Below, piece after piece: positions 1 to 8,565 of a stretch of DNA of 64,000 bases. The notes under the pieces were generated by a model. It was not told where the DNA came from, did no database searches, and saw nothing but the letters and a program-made list of their open reading frames with translations. Location: positions 496,001-560,000 of the forward strand of contig NZ_SZVP01000001.1 of the NCBI RefSeq assembly GCF_005885605.1. The letters are read 5' to 3'. The position numbers and the translations under genes were made by a program. The DNA comes from Colwellia ponticola. Its GTDB lineage: Bacteria > Pseudomonadota > Gammaproteobacteria > Enterobacterales > Alteromonadaceae. Every line of letters starts with the position of its first letter. The stretch's first letter is position 1.

Positions 1-140
1 CAACTCTGATCTCAACTTCATCAACAAATTTCATGGAATCTCAATAACCCTAATATGGTCGTTCTTGTGCAATTTTCACTAGTATAAACTATTTTTGACT
101 GACTCGATAACATAGCTAAAAAAATCGTCAAAAAAAAACT

Positions 141-172
141 AAAAAAAAACCTCGCTAGGAAGCGAGGTTTTT
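141..172 (-). terminator. Rho-independent terminator of rplU-rpmA
   Basis: Read on the minus strand, a 9-bp perfect stem (AACCTCGCT / AGCGAGGTT) with a short loop is followed by a run of T. It lies just past the rpmA stop codon, where the operon transcript should end. Bases 1-140, beyond it, show no gene or clear signal. Confidence 0.9.
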
Positions 173-189
173 ATAAGTCACAGTATTAA

Positions 190-447
190 TTAGTCAGCGA
201 TAATGCTAACGAACTTACGACTTTTTGGACCTTTAACTTCAAATTGTACTTTACCATCAGATAAAGCAAATAAAGTGTGATCTTTACCGATACCCATGTT
301 GTTACCAGCATGGAAACGAGTACCACGTTGACGAACAATGATGTTACCAGCTAAAACAGATTCGCCACCGAAGCGCTTAACACCTAGGCGTTTTGCTTCT
401 GAATCGCGACCATTTCGTGTACTACCTGCAGCTTTCTTATGTGCCAT
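190..447 (-). CDS. rpmA: 50S ribosomal protein L27
   Basis: L27 is a small basic protein of the large ribosomal subunit whose N-terminal tail reaches the peptidyl-transferase centre. The 85-residue product has the full family length and begins [17 protein letters not shown], the typical unprocessed gammaproteobacterial N terminus. The [15 protein letters not shown] core is present. It lies 15 bp downstream of rplU on the same strand, the universal L21-L27 pair, and is followed by a strong terminator. Translation from the ATG at 445-447 matches the family start. The identification is secure. Confidence 0.98.
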   Translation of the reverse strand: MAHKKAAGSTRNGRDSEAKRLGVKRFGGESVLAGNIIVRQRGTRFHAGNNMGIGKDHTLFALSDGKVQFEVKGPKSRKFVSIIAD

Positions 448-462
448 GTCAAAATGCTCCTA

Positions 463-774
463 TTAGCCGTTAATACCAGTAATTTTCACTTCAGTGAACC
501 ATTGACGATGGCCCGCTTGTTTACGTGAATGCTTACGACGTTTAAATTTAACAATGGTCACTTTGTCAGCGCGAGCTTGATTAACAACCTCAGCAACAAC
601 TTTACCACCAGCAACGTAAGGCGCGCCTACATTGATGTTATCGCCATTAGCGATCATTAAAACGTTATCAAATTCTACTGTTGCGCCTACTTCAAGCTCA
701 AGCTTTTCTAGACGAACTGTTTGTCCTTCGGTTACACGATGCTGTTTACCACCGCTTTGGAATACCGCGTACAT
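463..774 (-). CDS. rplU: 50S ribosomal protein L21
   Basis: L21 binds 23S rRNA in the large ribosomal subunit. The frame is open from an ATG at 795, but the family start [14 protein letters not shown] lies seven codons inside. I therefore place the start at 774, giving 103 residues, the same length as the E. coli protein. The C-terminal basic stretch [18 protein letters not shown] is characteristic. It is the first gene of the rplU-rpmA operon, divergent from ispB, an arrangement common in gammaproteobacteria. A GC-discriminator promoter lies directly upstream at 834-862. Confidence 0.97.
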   Translation of the reverse strand: MYAVFQSGGKQHRVTEGQTVRLEKLELEVGATVEFDNVLMIANGDNINVGAPYVAGGKVVAEVVNQARADKVTIVKFKRRKHSRKQAGHRQWFTEVKITGING

Positions 775-833
775 AGCTACTCCGTACTGCGTCATATATT
801 TGTGACGCTAATTTTATAAAATATAGGGCGCGA

Positions 834-862
834 ATTCTACGTGAAGAACATAATAAGGGCAA
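834..862 (-). promoter_or_regulatory. Sigma-70 promoter of rplU-rpmA
   Basis: On the minus strand TTGCCC (857-862) and TAGAAT (834-839) are separated by exactly 17 bp. They are followed by the GC-rich discriminator TCGCGCCC. Such discriminators are typical of ribosomal promoters under stringent (ppGpp/DksA) control. The start of transcription should fall near 826, leaving a leader of roughly 50 bases before the chosen rplU start. This is a sequence match only. Confidence 0.7.
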
Positions 863-1057
863 GTCTTAAAGTGATCATTTATTAACTTTATTATTGTTTT
901 ATGCTTTTACATTATTTTTCATCTAAGAATGGCAACAAAGCCACTAGAAAACTACTTTTGCATAAAATTTAGTGTAAACTTTAGAGTTCATAACTAACTG
1001 AATACTTTTGATTAGCCATTAATCAAATAGCGAACAAAATAGCGAACTAAAAGTGGT

Positions 1058-2041
1058 ATGGGCAATAAAGTAAATATTAAAGCAATACAAGCATTAGCGC
1101 AGGATGATATGACCGCAGTAAATGATCTTATTTACGATCAATTACAATCCGATGTTGCACTAATTAATCAACTTGGTATCTATATTGTTAACGCAGGCGG
1201 TAAACGCATGCGACCTATGTTAACAGTGCTTGCTGCCAGAGCGCTTAACTATCAAGGTGAAAAACATTGGGAAATAGCCGCTATTATTGAGTTTATTCAT
1301 ACGGCCACCCTGTTACATGATGATGTTGTCGATGAGTCCAACATGCGTCGCGGCAGAGAAACCGCGAACGCACTCTTTGGTAATAGTGCTAGTGTTTTGG
1401 TCGGTGATTTTCTTTATACCCGATCTTTTCAAATGATGACTAAATTAGGCAATATGCGCATTATGGATATTTTATCTGATGCCACTAATATTGTTGCCGA
1501 AGGTGAAGTATTACAGTTAATGAACTGTAATGACGCGAGCACCACTGAAGAAAGCTATATGCAGGTCATTTATTGTAAAACAGCTAAGTTATTTGAAGCC
1601 GCAACACGCCTCGCAGCGATAGTGTCTGATCAGGATGAAAAAACTGAACAAGCCATGGCCGATTACGGTAAATACCTTGGTACTGCATTCCAGTTAGTTG
1701 ATGACATTATGGATTACACTGCGGATGCTAAAGGCATGGGTAAAAATGTTGGTGATGATCTTGCTGAAGGCAAGCCGACCTTACCGTTGCTTTATGCAAT
1801 GAAGCATGGCAATAGCGCTCAACAGCAGTTAATTAAAGAAGCCATTGAATTAGGTAATGGTATGGATAACCTTGAATTAATTCTAGCCGCTATGGAAGAA
1901 ACAGGGGCATTACGTTATACCCAAAAAATAGCAGAGATAGAAGCAGATAAAGCGATAAAATCATTGGATGTTATTGCTGATAGCGAGCAAAAACAAGCAC
2001 TGATTGCTTTAGCGCACATTGCTGCTAACCGCAGTGCTTAA
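1058..2041 (+). CDS. ispB: Octaprenyl diphosphate synthase
   Basis: This trans-polyprenyl synthase condenses isopentenyl diphosphate with farnesyl diphosphate to make the octaprenyl side chain of ubiquinone and menaquinone. The 327-residue protein has the GGKRMRP substrate-binding motif near residue 48, the first aspartate-rich motif DDVVD at 88-92 and the second, DDIMD, at 215-219. It closely resembles E. coli IspB (323 residues), including the segments TATLLHDDVVDESNMRRG and GKNVGDDLAEGKPTLPLL. It is divergent from rplU, as in E. coli, and ends in a hairpin terminator. The chain length of the product is inferred from homology. Confidence 0.95.
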   Translation: MGNKVNIKAIQALAQDDMTAVNDLIYDQLQSDVALINQLGIYIVNAGGKRMRPMLTVLAARALNYQGEKHWEIAAIIEFIHTATLLHDDVVDESNMRRGRETANALFGNSASVLVGDFLYTRSFQMMTKLGNMRIMDILSDATNIVAEGEVLQLMNCNDASTTEESYMQVIYCKTAKLFEAATRLAAIVSDQDEKTEQAMADYGKYLGTAFQLVDDIMDYTADAKGMGKNVGDDLAEGKPTLPLLYAMKHGNSAQQQLIKEAIELGNGMDNLELILAAMEETGALRYTQKIAEIEADKAIKSLDVIADSEQKQALIALAHIAANRSA

Positions 2042-2103
2042 TTTAAGCCGTTTGCTATAACACTCGACAAGTAACCTTCTAAAGCCTATAAAGTAAAGTA
2101 CAT

Positions 2104-2146
2104 AAAAAACCGCTTATTGACTATATCAATAAGCGGTTTTTTATTA
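2104..2146 (+). terminator. Terminator of ispB
   Basis: A 15-bp stem (AAAACCGCTTATTGA paired with its complement) around a 5-base loop is followed by TTTTTTATT on the plus strand. It lies about 60 bp after the ispB stop, between convergent ispB and mdh. The A run on the other side means it could also work on the minus strand. Confidence 0.88.
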
Positions 2147-2184
2147 ATACTAATACTAATACTAAAGCAGTTTATTAAATACTC

Positions 2185-2220
2185 AATAAAAAAGGTTCAC
2201 ACCTTAAGTATGAACCTTTA
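2185..2220 (-). terminator. Terminator of mdh
   Basis: On the minus strand AAAGGTTCA and TGAACCTTT pair around an 11-base loop and are followed by TTTTTATTG. The hairpin lies about 30 bp past the mdh stop codon. Confidence 0.78.
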
Positions 2221-2250
2221 TGTAAAGTACTTGTAAAAGTAACGATAGAA

Positions 2251-3186
2251 TTAAGCGTTGATGAAATCAACACCTTCTTTAATGTCTGCGTTTAGTGTGG
2301 CTAACATATCGTTTTTAGCTTTTTCTTCAAATGCTGATAACTTACCGTATGGTAAAATTTCAGCTACACCATTAACGCCTAAACGAACAGGGTGAGCGAA
2401 GAAGTCAGCATCGCCGCCATCAACATCTACGTAAGCGTAATCTACAACATCTTCACCTTGTAAACCTTTAACTAAAGATAAACAGAAACGAGCAGCAGCG
2501 GCGCCCATAGATAACGTAGCTGAACCACCACCTGCTTTAGCATTAACAACTTCAGTACCCGCATTCTGGATACGTGGCGTTAACGCTGCAACTTCTTCTT
2601 CAGAGAATGTTACGCCTTCAACTTGTGAAAGAAGTGGTAAAATAGTTGTACCTGAATGGCCGCCAATAACCGGTACTTTCACTTGTGAAACGTCTAAGCC
2701 TTTAAGTTCAGCAACAAAGGCTTCACTACGGATAACATCTAATGTTGTTACACCAAAAACACGGTTTTTGTCGTAAGTACCCGCTTTTTTGAATACTTCT
2801 GCAACAATTGGCACAGTGCCGTTTACTGGGTTAGTGATAACACCCACTAACGCTTTAGGACAATTAGCCGCAATGCCTTCTGCTAAAGTTTTGATGATTC
2901 CAGCATTTACTGCAAATAAGTCTGCTCGGTCCATACCTGGCTTGCGTGGCATGCCCGCTGGAATAATAACAATATCTGCGCCTGTTAATGCTTTGTCTAA
3001 TGCATCAACACCAAAGCCTTCAACAGTAACCGCTGTAGGGATGTGTGATAAATCAACAGCAACACCAGGAACAACAGGTGCAACGTCATATAATGACAAC
3101 TCAGAACCTGCTGGTAGTTGCGTTTTTAATAGTAATGATAATGCTTGACCAATACCGCCTGCGGCGCCTAAAACAGCTACTTTCAT
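2251..3186 (-). CDS. mdh: Malate dehydrogenase
   Basis: NAD-dependent malate dehydrogenase interconverts malate and oxaloacetate in the TCA cycle. The 311-residue protein matches E. coli Mdh (312). The glycine-rich NAD motif GAAGGIGQ is at 8-15 and Asp34 gives NAD preference. Substrate-binding Arg81 and Arg87 lie in the active-site loop (RKPGMDR), with Arg153 further on. The catalytic pair is Asp150 and His177 (GGHSG). The upstream TCTCC, read on the minus strand as GGAGAAGTC, is a good ribosome-binding site for the ATG at 3186. It is divergent from argR, the same neighbour as in E. coli. Confidence 0.98.
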   Translation of the reverse strand: MKVAVLGAAGGIGQALSLLLKTQLPAGSELSLYDVAPVVPGVAVDLSHIPTAVTVEGFGVDALDKALTGADIVIIPAGMPRKPGMDRADLFAVNAGIIKTLAEGIAANCPKALVGVITNPVNGTVPIVAEVFKKAGTYDKNRVFGVTTLDVIRSEAFVAELKGLDVSQVKVPVIGGHSGTTILPLLSQVEGVTFSEEEVAALTPRIQNAGTEVVNAKAGGGSATLSMGAAAARFCLSLVKGLQGEDVVDYAYVDVDGGDADFFAHPVRLGVNGVAEILPYGKLSAFEEKAKNDMLATLNADIKEGVDFINA

Positions 3187-3531
3187 GTGACTTCTCCAAA
3201 ACTAAGGGGTTATTTGTTGTAAAATTAATCGTTGAAATAATATTCGAGTAAATACGTTAATTTTTTGCTGAACAAAAGATATAGTATAACTAAGTAAAAA
3301 ACAATTTTTATAAACTTATAGTCGGTATTAACTTCCCGTATAATGTTACCATAATGTTTATGCTACGTTATTGATTTTAAAAAGTTACATCATTCTTAAA
3401 ATTAAAACTTTGCTTAAATACATTGCTAATTCCAGCTGAAACCTGCATCTACATGTGATTTGGGTATATACTAGCGTTATTTATATTGATTACAAACGCC
3501 ACTTTAGTCTATTACGGGTTGATTTTGCATT
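3187..3531. promoter_or_regulatory. Divergent mdh / argR control region
   Basis: This 345-bp AT-rich gap carries the promoters of both mdh and argR. A TATAAT at 3339-3344 points toward argR but has only a weak -35 (TTATAG, 17-bp spacer). ArgR usually represses its own gene through paired 18-bp ARG boxes. I looked for the TGAATWWWWATTCA core and found no convincing copy, only half-like sites. No other structure was seen. Confidence 0.4.
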
Positions 3532-4005
3532 ATGAACGGTTTACAAAAACAAGAAGCACTAGTACAAGCATTTAAAGATTTATTGAAACAAGAGCAATTT
3601 GGCTCTCAAGGTGAAATTGTTGATTCATTGAAAGCCAATGGCTTTGATAACATAAGTCAATCAAAAATATCTCGCATGCTAAGCAAGTATGGCGCGGTAA
3701 GAACGCGAAATGCGCGCCAAGAAATGGTTTACTGCTTACCTGCTGAGTTAGGCGTGCCTACAGCACAAAGTCCGCTAAAACAGCTTGTTTTAGAGATAGA
3801 GCATAATGGCGTGATGATTATTTTACAAACCAGCCCTGGTGCTGCTCAACTCATCGCTAGGCTACTTGATAGTTTAAGTAAAAGTGATGGGGTGCTGGGT
3901 ACTATTGCCGGTGATGATACTATTTTTATTGCCCCGAGTGACGTGAGTAAAATTGATGAAACCATCAAAAAATTGGAGGAGCTGTTCTCAAAAAACCTAG
4001 CTTAA
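3532..4005 (+). CDS. argR: Arginine repressor
   Basis: ArgR is the hexameric arginine-sensing repressor of arginine biosynthesis and a cofactor in Xer recombination. The 157-residue protein has the N-terminal winged helix-turn-helix (roughly 1-75). This includes the [20 protein letters not shown] recognition region and is followed by the short VYCLP linker. The C-terminal oligomerisation and arginine-binding domain carries the [13 protein letters not shown] motif with its paired aspartates near residue 130. E. coli ArgR has 156 residues. It runs convergent with the sensor kinase downstream. The gap of 62 bp contains no clear terminator. Confidence 0.96.
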   Translation: MNGLQKQEALVQAFKDLLKQEQFGSQGEIVDSLKANGFDNISQSKISRMLSKYGAVRTRNARQEMVYCLPAELGVPTAQSPLKQLVLEIEHNGVMIILQTSPGAAQLIARLLDSLSKSDGVLGTIAGDDTIFIAPSDVSKIDETIKKLEELFSKNLA

Positions 4006-4067
4006 AACTAGCTTAAGTTTAACCTAAATTTACGCTTAGATTAAACACCGGACAATACGATAGCACA

Positions 4068-7000
4068 CTACACGGCTGCCTTATTGATTACTTGTTTTAT
4101 ACTACTTAATAACAATTGCTTGGTGATGGGCTTAGGTATGTGTAAGTTCATTCCTGCTGCTAAGCTTTGCTGTTTATCTTCATCTCTAGCATGGGCTGTC
4201 ATCGCTATAATAGGTAAATCCTGATACTGACTTTGTGCTCTAATTTTTTTCGTTGCGCTAAGCCCATCCATAATAGGCATCTGAATATCCATTAACACCA
4301 CATCAAATTGTTGTTCTGCTAAAATAGCTAACGCGCTTTGGCCATTATCAGCAATGCTCACCTTCGCCTGTAAGTTTAATAATAGCTCTTTGGCTACTAA
4401 TTGATTAACCAAGTTATCCTCCACTAATAACACGGTAACACCTTGTAGGTTTTCCTCATTACTGGTTAATAACAAGATGTTGTCACTCTTTACGGCAATT
4501 TTATCGGTTAATTTTTCTTGGTAACGTGTATTATCAGTACTTCCTATCTGACTATTTTTTTGTGGTGTCATCTCATTTACTGTTTCATCTTTATTCACTA
4601 AAGCTTGAGATATTTGGTCAAGCGTATAACGAAACAGCGGTTTATCAATTAATAAGTAGGTGCTAGGTAACTTCGCTAAATCGATACTAGTTTTATTACT
4701 CAACGCAGGTTGGCATAAGCAAAGTAATGTAAACTCAGCTAAGGGCATCATTGAGCCGTTATGATGTTGTTGCTTAACAAAGTCAGCTTCTTCAATCAGT
4801 AATACGCTATTGGCAACTACCTCTATTTGACATAAAGCTTCCACATTGGGAATGTCATGTAATACCCAGCCCATCTTGGTAATACTATTAATAAAGCTTA
4901 TCGAAAGTTCTTGATTAATTGCATAAATAGTTACGTTAGTGACCAACGGCTTAGCTAACTCTGCGGGTAAATTAACTAAACGTGAATCGCTTGCCGGTTG
5001 TTCTGAAGGTAAAACCAATTGCAGTGGCAAAACAAAACTAAGTTCACTGCCCTGTCCTAATTGACTAGTAAGGTTGATTTCTCCTCCCAACAATTTAATA
5101 ATTTGCTGACAAATAGATAACCCTAAACCAGAACCGCCATATTTACGGGTCATTGACTCATCAGCTTGACTAAAGGCAGTAAATAAATGTCCTTGATTAT
5201 CACTAGCGATACCAATTCCGGTATCAATAACGCGAAAGCGCACCTTAGCGACATTATCTTTTATTAAAGGCGCATCAATAAGTAAACTAATTTGACCTTG
5301 CTCAGTAAATTTAATGGCATTATTTAATAAATTAGCAAGCACTTGTATTAAACGCATTTCATCACAAATAACATTACTAGGAACATCGGGACTTATATCA
5401 ACAATGACTTTAACGCGCTGGTGATCAACATTACCAATATTAAGCTTTAAGGCTTTATTAATAATAATCGGTAAGTTAACAGGCTCTTGTCTAACAATCA
5501 TTTTACCCGCTTCAATTTTAGATAAGTCTAAAAGCTCATCAACAAGGTGTAATAACGTCGATGAGGCACTTTGTGCATTAACTAAGTAATGTTGTTGACG
5601 GGGATCTAAAGTAGTATGCGCTAATAAGTCCATCATGCCTTGCATCGCATTAATAGGGGTTCTTACTTCATGACTCATATTAGCCAGAAATTGAAGCTTA
5701 ACTCGGTTAGCATACTCGGCTTGATCTTTGGCTTTTTTCAGGGCTGATTGCGTTGCTTGTTGTAGCGTAACATCATGAAAAATACTGATAGTACCAAGAA
5801 TATTACCTTGGTCATCGGTAAATTGATTACAGAAACCTTGATATATATAATCACCCGCTTTAATTAATGCTTGCTGCGGATAAATATCATTATTATCAGC
5901 ATTTAAACGGTTAACTTCTTCTGCTAAAGGTGCGGGCATAAAAATAACAGATTTACTGCCTAACATTTGCTCGACTGAATGCTGAGTTAAACGCTCAAAC
6001 GCTTTGTTACAGCCCATCAATAAGCCCTTTGGATCATTAAATACAATTAATTCAGGAATAGCATTCATCACAGAAAGCAATAAAGCATAGTCACGTTGAT
6101 GCTTGGCACTACTCTCTTGCAACGCTTGTGTTTTTTCAATAACACGACTGTCTAATACATCATTTTGCTCAGTGAGTTGTAGTAGCAAACTTCGGTTTTG
6201 AGTAAATATATCTTCAACTACTTGAAACCAATGTAACCAGTCTGCCGTAGGTGTTACCTTACCGGGATCCCCCTCCGCGCAGTATTGAATATGATTAATA
6301 AACTCTGTAGTGGGCTTAATAAAGGTACGCTTTGTCATAGTATTTATTAGCATAAGAAATGCTAATAAACCGATAAATAACATGACGAAAACAAACATAA
6401 AATCACTGTACTGCGGTGCTGAAAAATTCTCATAGCGTTGATACTTTAACAAGGTCCAATCATTAATCGCCAACACTTGCTTTTCAATAAGCCAATCACC
6501 TAAATGTTCACTGTCACCTACTTTAGCCAGGGCTTGGGCATTAAGCCCTTGTAAGGATTTAGGTAACAGATCTTGCCAAGAGGCACGGTAGCTTAATGAT
6601 TCTTTTCCTCGGCGTTTTGAAAGAAGGATATCATTATTATTATTATATAAAAGTAACCCTTGTTCATTGGAGTCTAACTCTGGCAAATTAGCATGCAAGC
6701 GCGATAAATTAATATCAATCACGACCGAGCCTAGCAGCTTATTTTGATGAAAAACACCGGTACCTAATGAGGCATTCATACCACTACCTGCTGCATCAAG
6801 GTAGGGAGGTGACCACAATACACGATTATCTTTAACTGTTAATGACTGCATCATTTGATTATGAGGTCTAGCTAAGGTTTTTTTATTAAACTGCCATATT
6901 TCACGGTCAACCCAAGGGTAAATACTCACAAAATTATCAAAGGAAATATAATAAAACCACGTGGCTTCTTTGAGAATGTTTTGTGCGGCAACAAATGCCG

Positions 7001-7436
7001 GCGTTAGTGCATTCGCCATAGCAATTTCTTGTTTTTTCAGTGTATCAAACTGACTTATTTCCCCTAAACCAGTAATGTTACTGCTTAAGCGTTTTCCTTG
7101 CTTAATAACATCATGTAGCGGTTTATTTAAATAAAACAACTCACCTTGTTGTGATAAACCAGGCATAGGAATATTTATTTCGTTAGGATGTTTGAGAATA
7201 TACTCAGCAAACGCTTGTATCCCAACAACGGCTTGAACACTTTGCTCTAAAATATTATTAAGTTGTTGAGCCTCTTGCTTTAGCTCAAGTAAGCTTTGCT
7301 GTTTGTGCTGTGAAATTTGGTTGAAATATCGAAGTGAGGCAGCAGAAAAAGCAACCAAAATAATAACAATAAATGCCACAACAATAGTGATGTTATAGCG
7401 TCTAAAGACTGTATTGATGCCCGTTTGGTGATGCAC
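4068..7436 (-). CDS. Hybrid sensor histidine kinase
   Basis: This is a membrane-bound hybrid kinase of 1122 residues. Visible domains in order are TM1 (about 15-37), a large periplasmic sensor (38-345) of the double-Cache type by its WSPPYLDAAGSG and GSVVIDINLSRL segments, and TM2 (346-367). A short cytoplasmic linker follows, then a PAS domain (about 455-560), HisKA with His589 (NMSHEVRTP) and HATPase_c with N-box NLLNNAIKF, DTGIGI at 738-743 and GGSGLGLS at 767-774. The C-terminal receiver starts near 999 with phospho-acceptor Asp1050 (LMDIQMPIMDG). Residues about 822-935 look like a decayed receiver. No response-regulator gene is adjacent, so partner and signal are unknown. It is a single-gene unit. 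Confidence 0.92.
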   Translation of the reverse strand: MHHQTGINTVFRRYNITIVVAFIVIILVAFSAASLRYFNQISQHKQQSLLELKQEAQQLNNILEQSVQAVVGIQAFAEYILKHPNEINIPMPGLSQQGELFYLNKPLHDVIKQGKRLSSNITGLGEISQFDTLKKQEIAMANALTPAFVAAQNILKEATWFYYISFDNFVSIYPWVDREIWQFNKKTLARPHNQMMQSLTVKDNRVLWSPPYLDAAGSGMNASLGTGVFHQNKLLGSVVIDINLSRLHANLPELDSNEQGLLLYNNNNDILLSKRRGKESLSYRASWQDLLPKSLQGLNAQALAKVGDSEHLGDWLIEKQVLAINDWTLLKYQRYENFSAPQYSDFMFVFVMLFIGLLAFLMLINTMTKRTFIKPTTEFINHIQYCAEGDPGKVTPTADWLHWFQVVEDIFTQNRSLLLQLTEQNDVLDSRVIEKTQALQESSAKHQRDYALLLSVMNAIPELIVFNDPKGLLMGCNKAFERLTQHSVEQMLGSKSVIFMPAPLAEEVNRLNADNNDIYPQQALIKAGDYIYQGFCNQFTDDQGNILGTISIFHDVTLQQATQSALKKAKDQAEYANRVKLQFLANMSHEVRTPINAMQGMMDLLAHTTLDPRQQHYLVNAQSASSTLLHLVDELLDLSKIEAGKMIVRQEPVNLPIIINKALKLNIGNVDHQRVKVIVDISPDVPSNVICDEMRLIQVLANLLNNAIKFTEQGQISLLIDAPLIKDNVAKVRFRVIDTGIGIASDNQGHLFTAFSQADESMTRKYGGSGLGLSICQQIIKLLGGEINLTSQLGQGSELSFVLPLQLVLPSEQPASDSRLVNLPAELAKPLVTNVTIYAINQELSISFINSITKMGWVLHDIPNVEALCQIEVVANSVLLIEEADFVKQQHHNGSMMPLAEFTLLCLCQPALSNKTSIDLAKLPSTYLLIDKPLFRYTLDQISQALVNKDETVNEMTPQKNSQIGSTDNTRYQEKLTDKIAVKSDNILLLTSNEENLQGVTVLLVEDNLVNQLVAKELLLNLQAKVSIADNGQSALAILAEQQFDVVLMDIQMPIMDGLSATKKIRAQSQYQDLPIIAMTAHARDEDKQQSLAAGMNLHIPKPITKQLLLSSIKQVINKAAV

Positions 7437-7780
7437 TGAAAGACCTTAAGTTTTGTTTCAATAAAAGTTAAAAATAATTAGGAGGAAATTAAAGCAAAAC
7501 CCAAAGTGGCTATATTTAAAACGTCAGCCATACGGTTTATATCAAAGACGACTAAGGTGGTAGTGTTATTTAAAATGAGGTCTGAAGTGTTATGGTTCAA
7601 CATAATATCAACTCTATTGGGTATTGAACCTATGTCGTTCATATATGACTTAGGCACCTATGCATAGAATTTTAGCATCATAGACACCTATCATCATAAA
7701 TTAACGTATTTTAATTAATGTAATTAACTTATCTAAATCTTCTTAGTAAAGCTAAGTGACTTAACATTATTTTTGCGTAC
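7437..7780. other. Intergenic gap with a 14-bp tandem duplication
   Basis: This 344-bp gap between two minus-strand genes shows no open frame with gene-like features and no clear terminator hairpin. The only structure seen is at its right end. TTATTTTTGCGTAC occurs twice in perfect tandem at 7767-7780 and 7781-7794, the second copy being the last codons of the cytochrome gene. Confidence 0.6.
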
Positions 7781-8116
7781 TTATTTTTGCGTACTAAAGT
7801 AGGCGGCAATATCGGCAATATCTTGATCACTTAAATTAGCCGCTTGTGGTGTCATCATCGCTGACATTCCGCCAGCTCTTTCACCTGAACGGTATGCTTT
7901 GAGAGCACTTTCAAGGTAGTTAGCATGTTGCCCGGCTAAATTAGGATAAATATTAATCGCTGAATGGCCAGTGGCGCCATGACAAGCAGCACACATGGCT
8001 ACTTTTTTTGCACCAGCTTTAGCATCTCCTGTTGTCGCTGCATGAGCAACTCCTGTTTGCATCATTAAAAACGTTAACGACATAAAAGTAAGTGCAGTTA
8101 TCGATTGCTTTATCAT
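7781..8116 (-). CDS. Periplasmic class I cytochrome c (c553/c4-like)
   Basis: This is a small secreted monohaem cytochrome. Residues 1-26 form a Sec signal peptide ending AHA, followed by a mature domain of about 85 residues. The haem-binding motif CAACH is at 42-46. YPNLAGQHANYL and the C-terminal SDQDIADIAAYFS are typical of the c553/c4 class. The sixth ligand is a methionine among M84, M87 and M88. The gene is divergent from the molybdoenzyme operon at 8566, so it may carry electrons to or from that periplasmic enzyme, as cytochromes c do for dimethylsulfide and ethylbenzene dehydrogenases. That pairing is inferred from position only. Confidence 0.9.
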   Translation of the reverse strand: MIKQSITALTFMSLTFLMMQTGVAHAATTGDAKAGAKKVAMCAACHGATGHSAINIYPNLAGQHANYLESALKAYRSGERAGGMSAMMTPQAANLSDQDIADIAAYFSTQK

Positions 8117-8565
8117 TATCTTGGTTCCTTTTTCTTTTTCAACATAAATTAATATTCATGAAATTAATAATTTTTAATATTTATTAATTGTTAAAAAATT
8201 AATTTTACAAAATTGACTTTACAAAAATAAGCTATTACACCTATTAACATTAGTATGTCAATAAATTCATTGCAAGCATTATTAACTGCACTTGATTTGG
8301 CATCTTAATTGGTATGTTATTGTCTATATTTTCCATATGTTTTACATTATTTTCACATGTAAACCCGACAAGCTGTTATAGACTCATAAAGATGCTAATA
8401 GCGTGCATAACCGTATTTGTTAGTGATACTTATTTTACATTAATTAAAAAAATTTGACGGCAGGTGCACAATCACTCATTGGTAATTTATCGTTATTGTC
8501 TACCCTTTATTAACTATATTTCAGTTATCGGTTAGTCGACGACGAACGTTGATTAGGAGAATGGT
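8117..8565. promoter_or_regulatory. Divergent control region, cytochrome c / molybdoenzyme operon
   Basis: This 449-bp AT-rich gap separates two divergent units and must hold both promoters. An inverted repeat TTTACAT-N9-ATGTAAA at 8341-8363 could be an operator, but in DNA this AT-rich it may be chance. No FNR-type TTGATNNNNATCAA site was found. A strong ribosome-binding site, TAGGAG, precedes the ATG at 8566. No open frame or stable hairpin was noted. Confidence 0.4.

Noticed and set aside
1007-1025. TTGATTAGCCATTAATCAA upstream of ispB as an FNR site
   Set aside because: The half-sites are too far apart (9 bases between TTGAT and ATCAA instead of 4). Palindromes of this kind are common in AT-rich DNA.
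2789-3148. Open frame on the plus strand over mdh
   Set aside because: It is antisense to a complete, well-conserved gene and its product has no family features.
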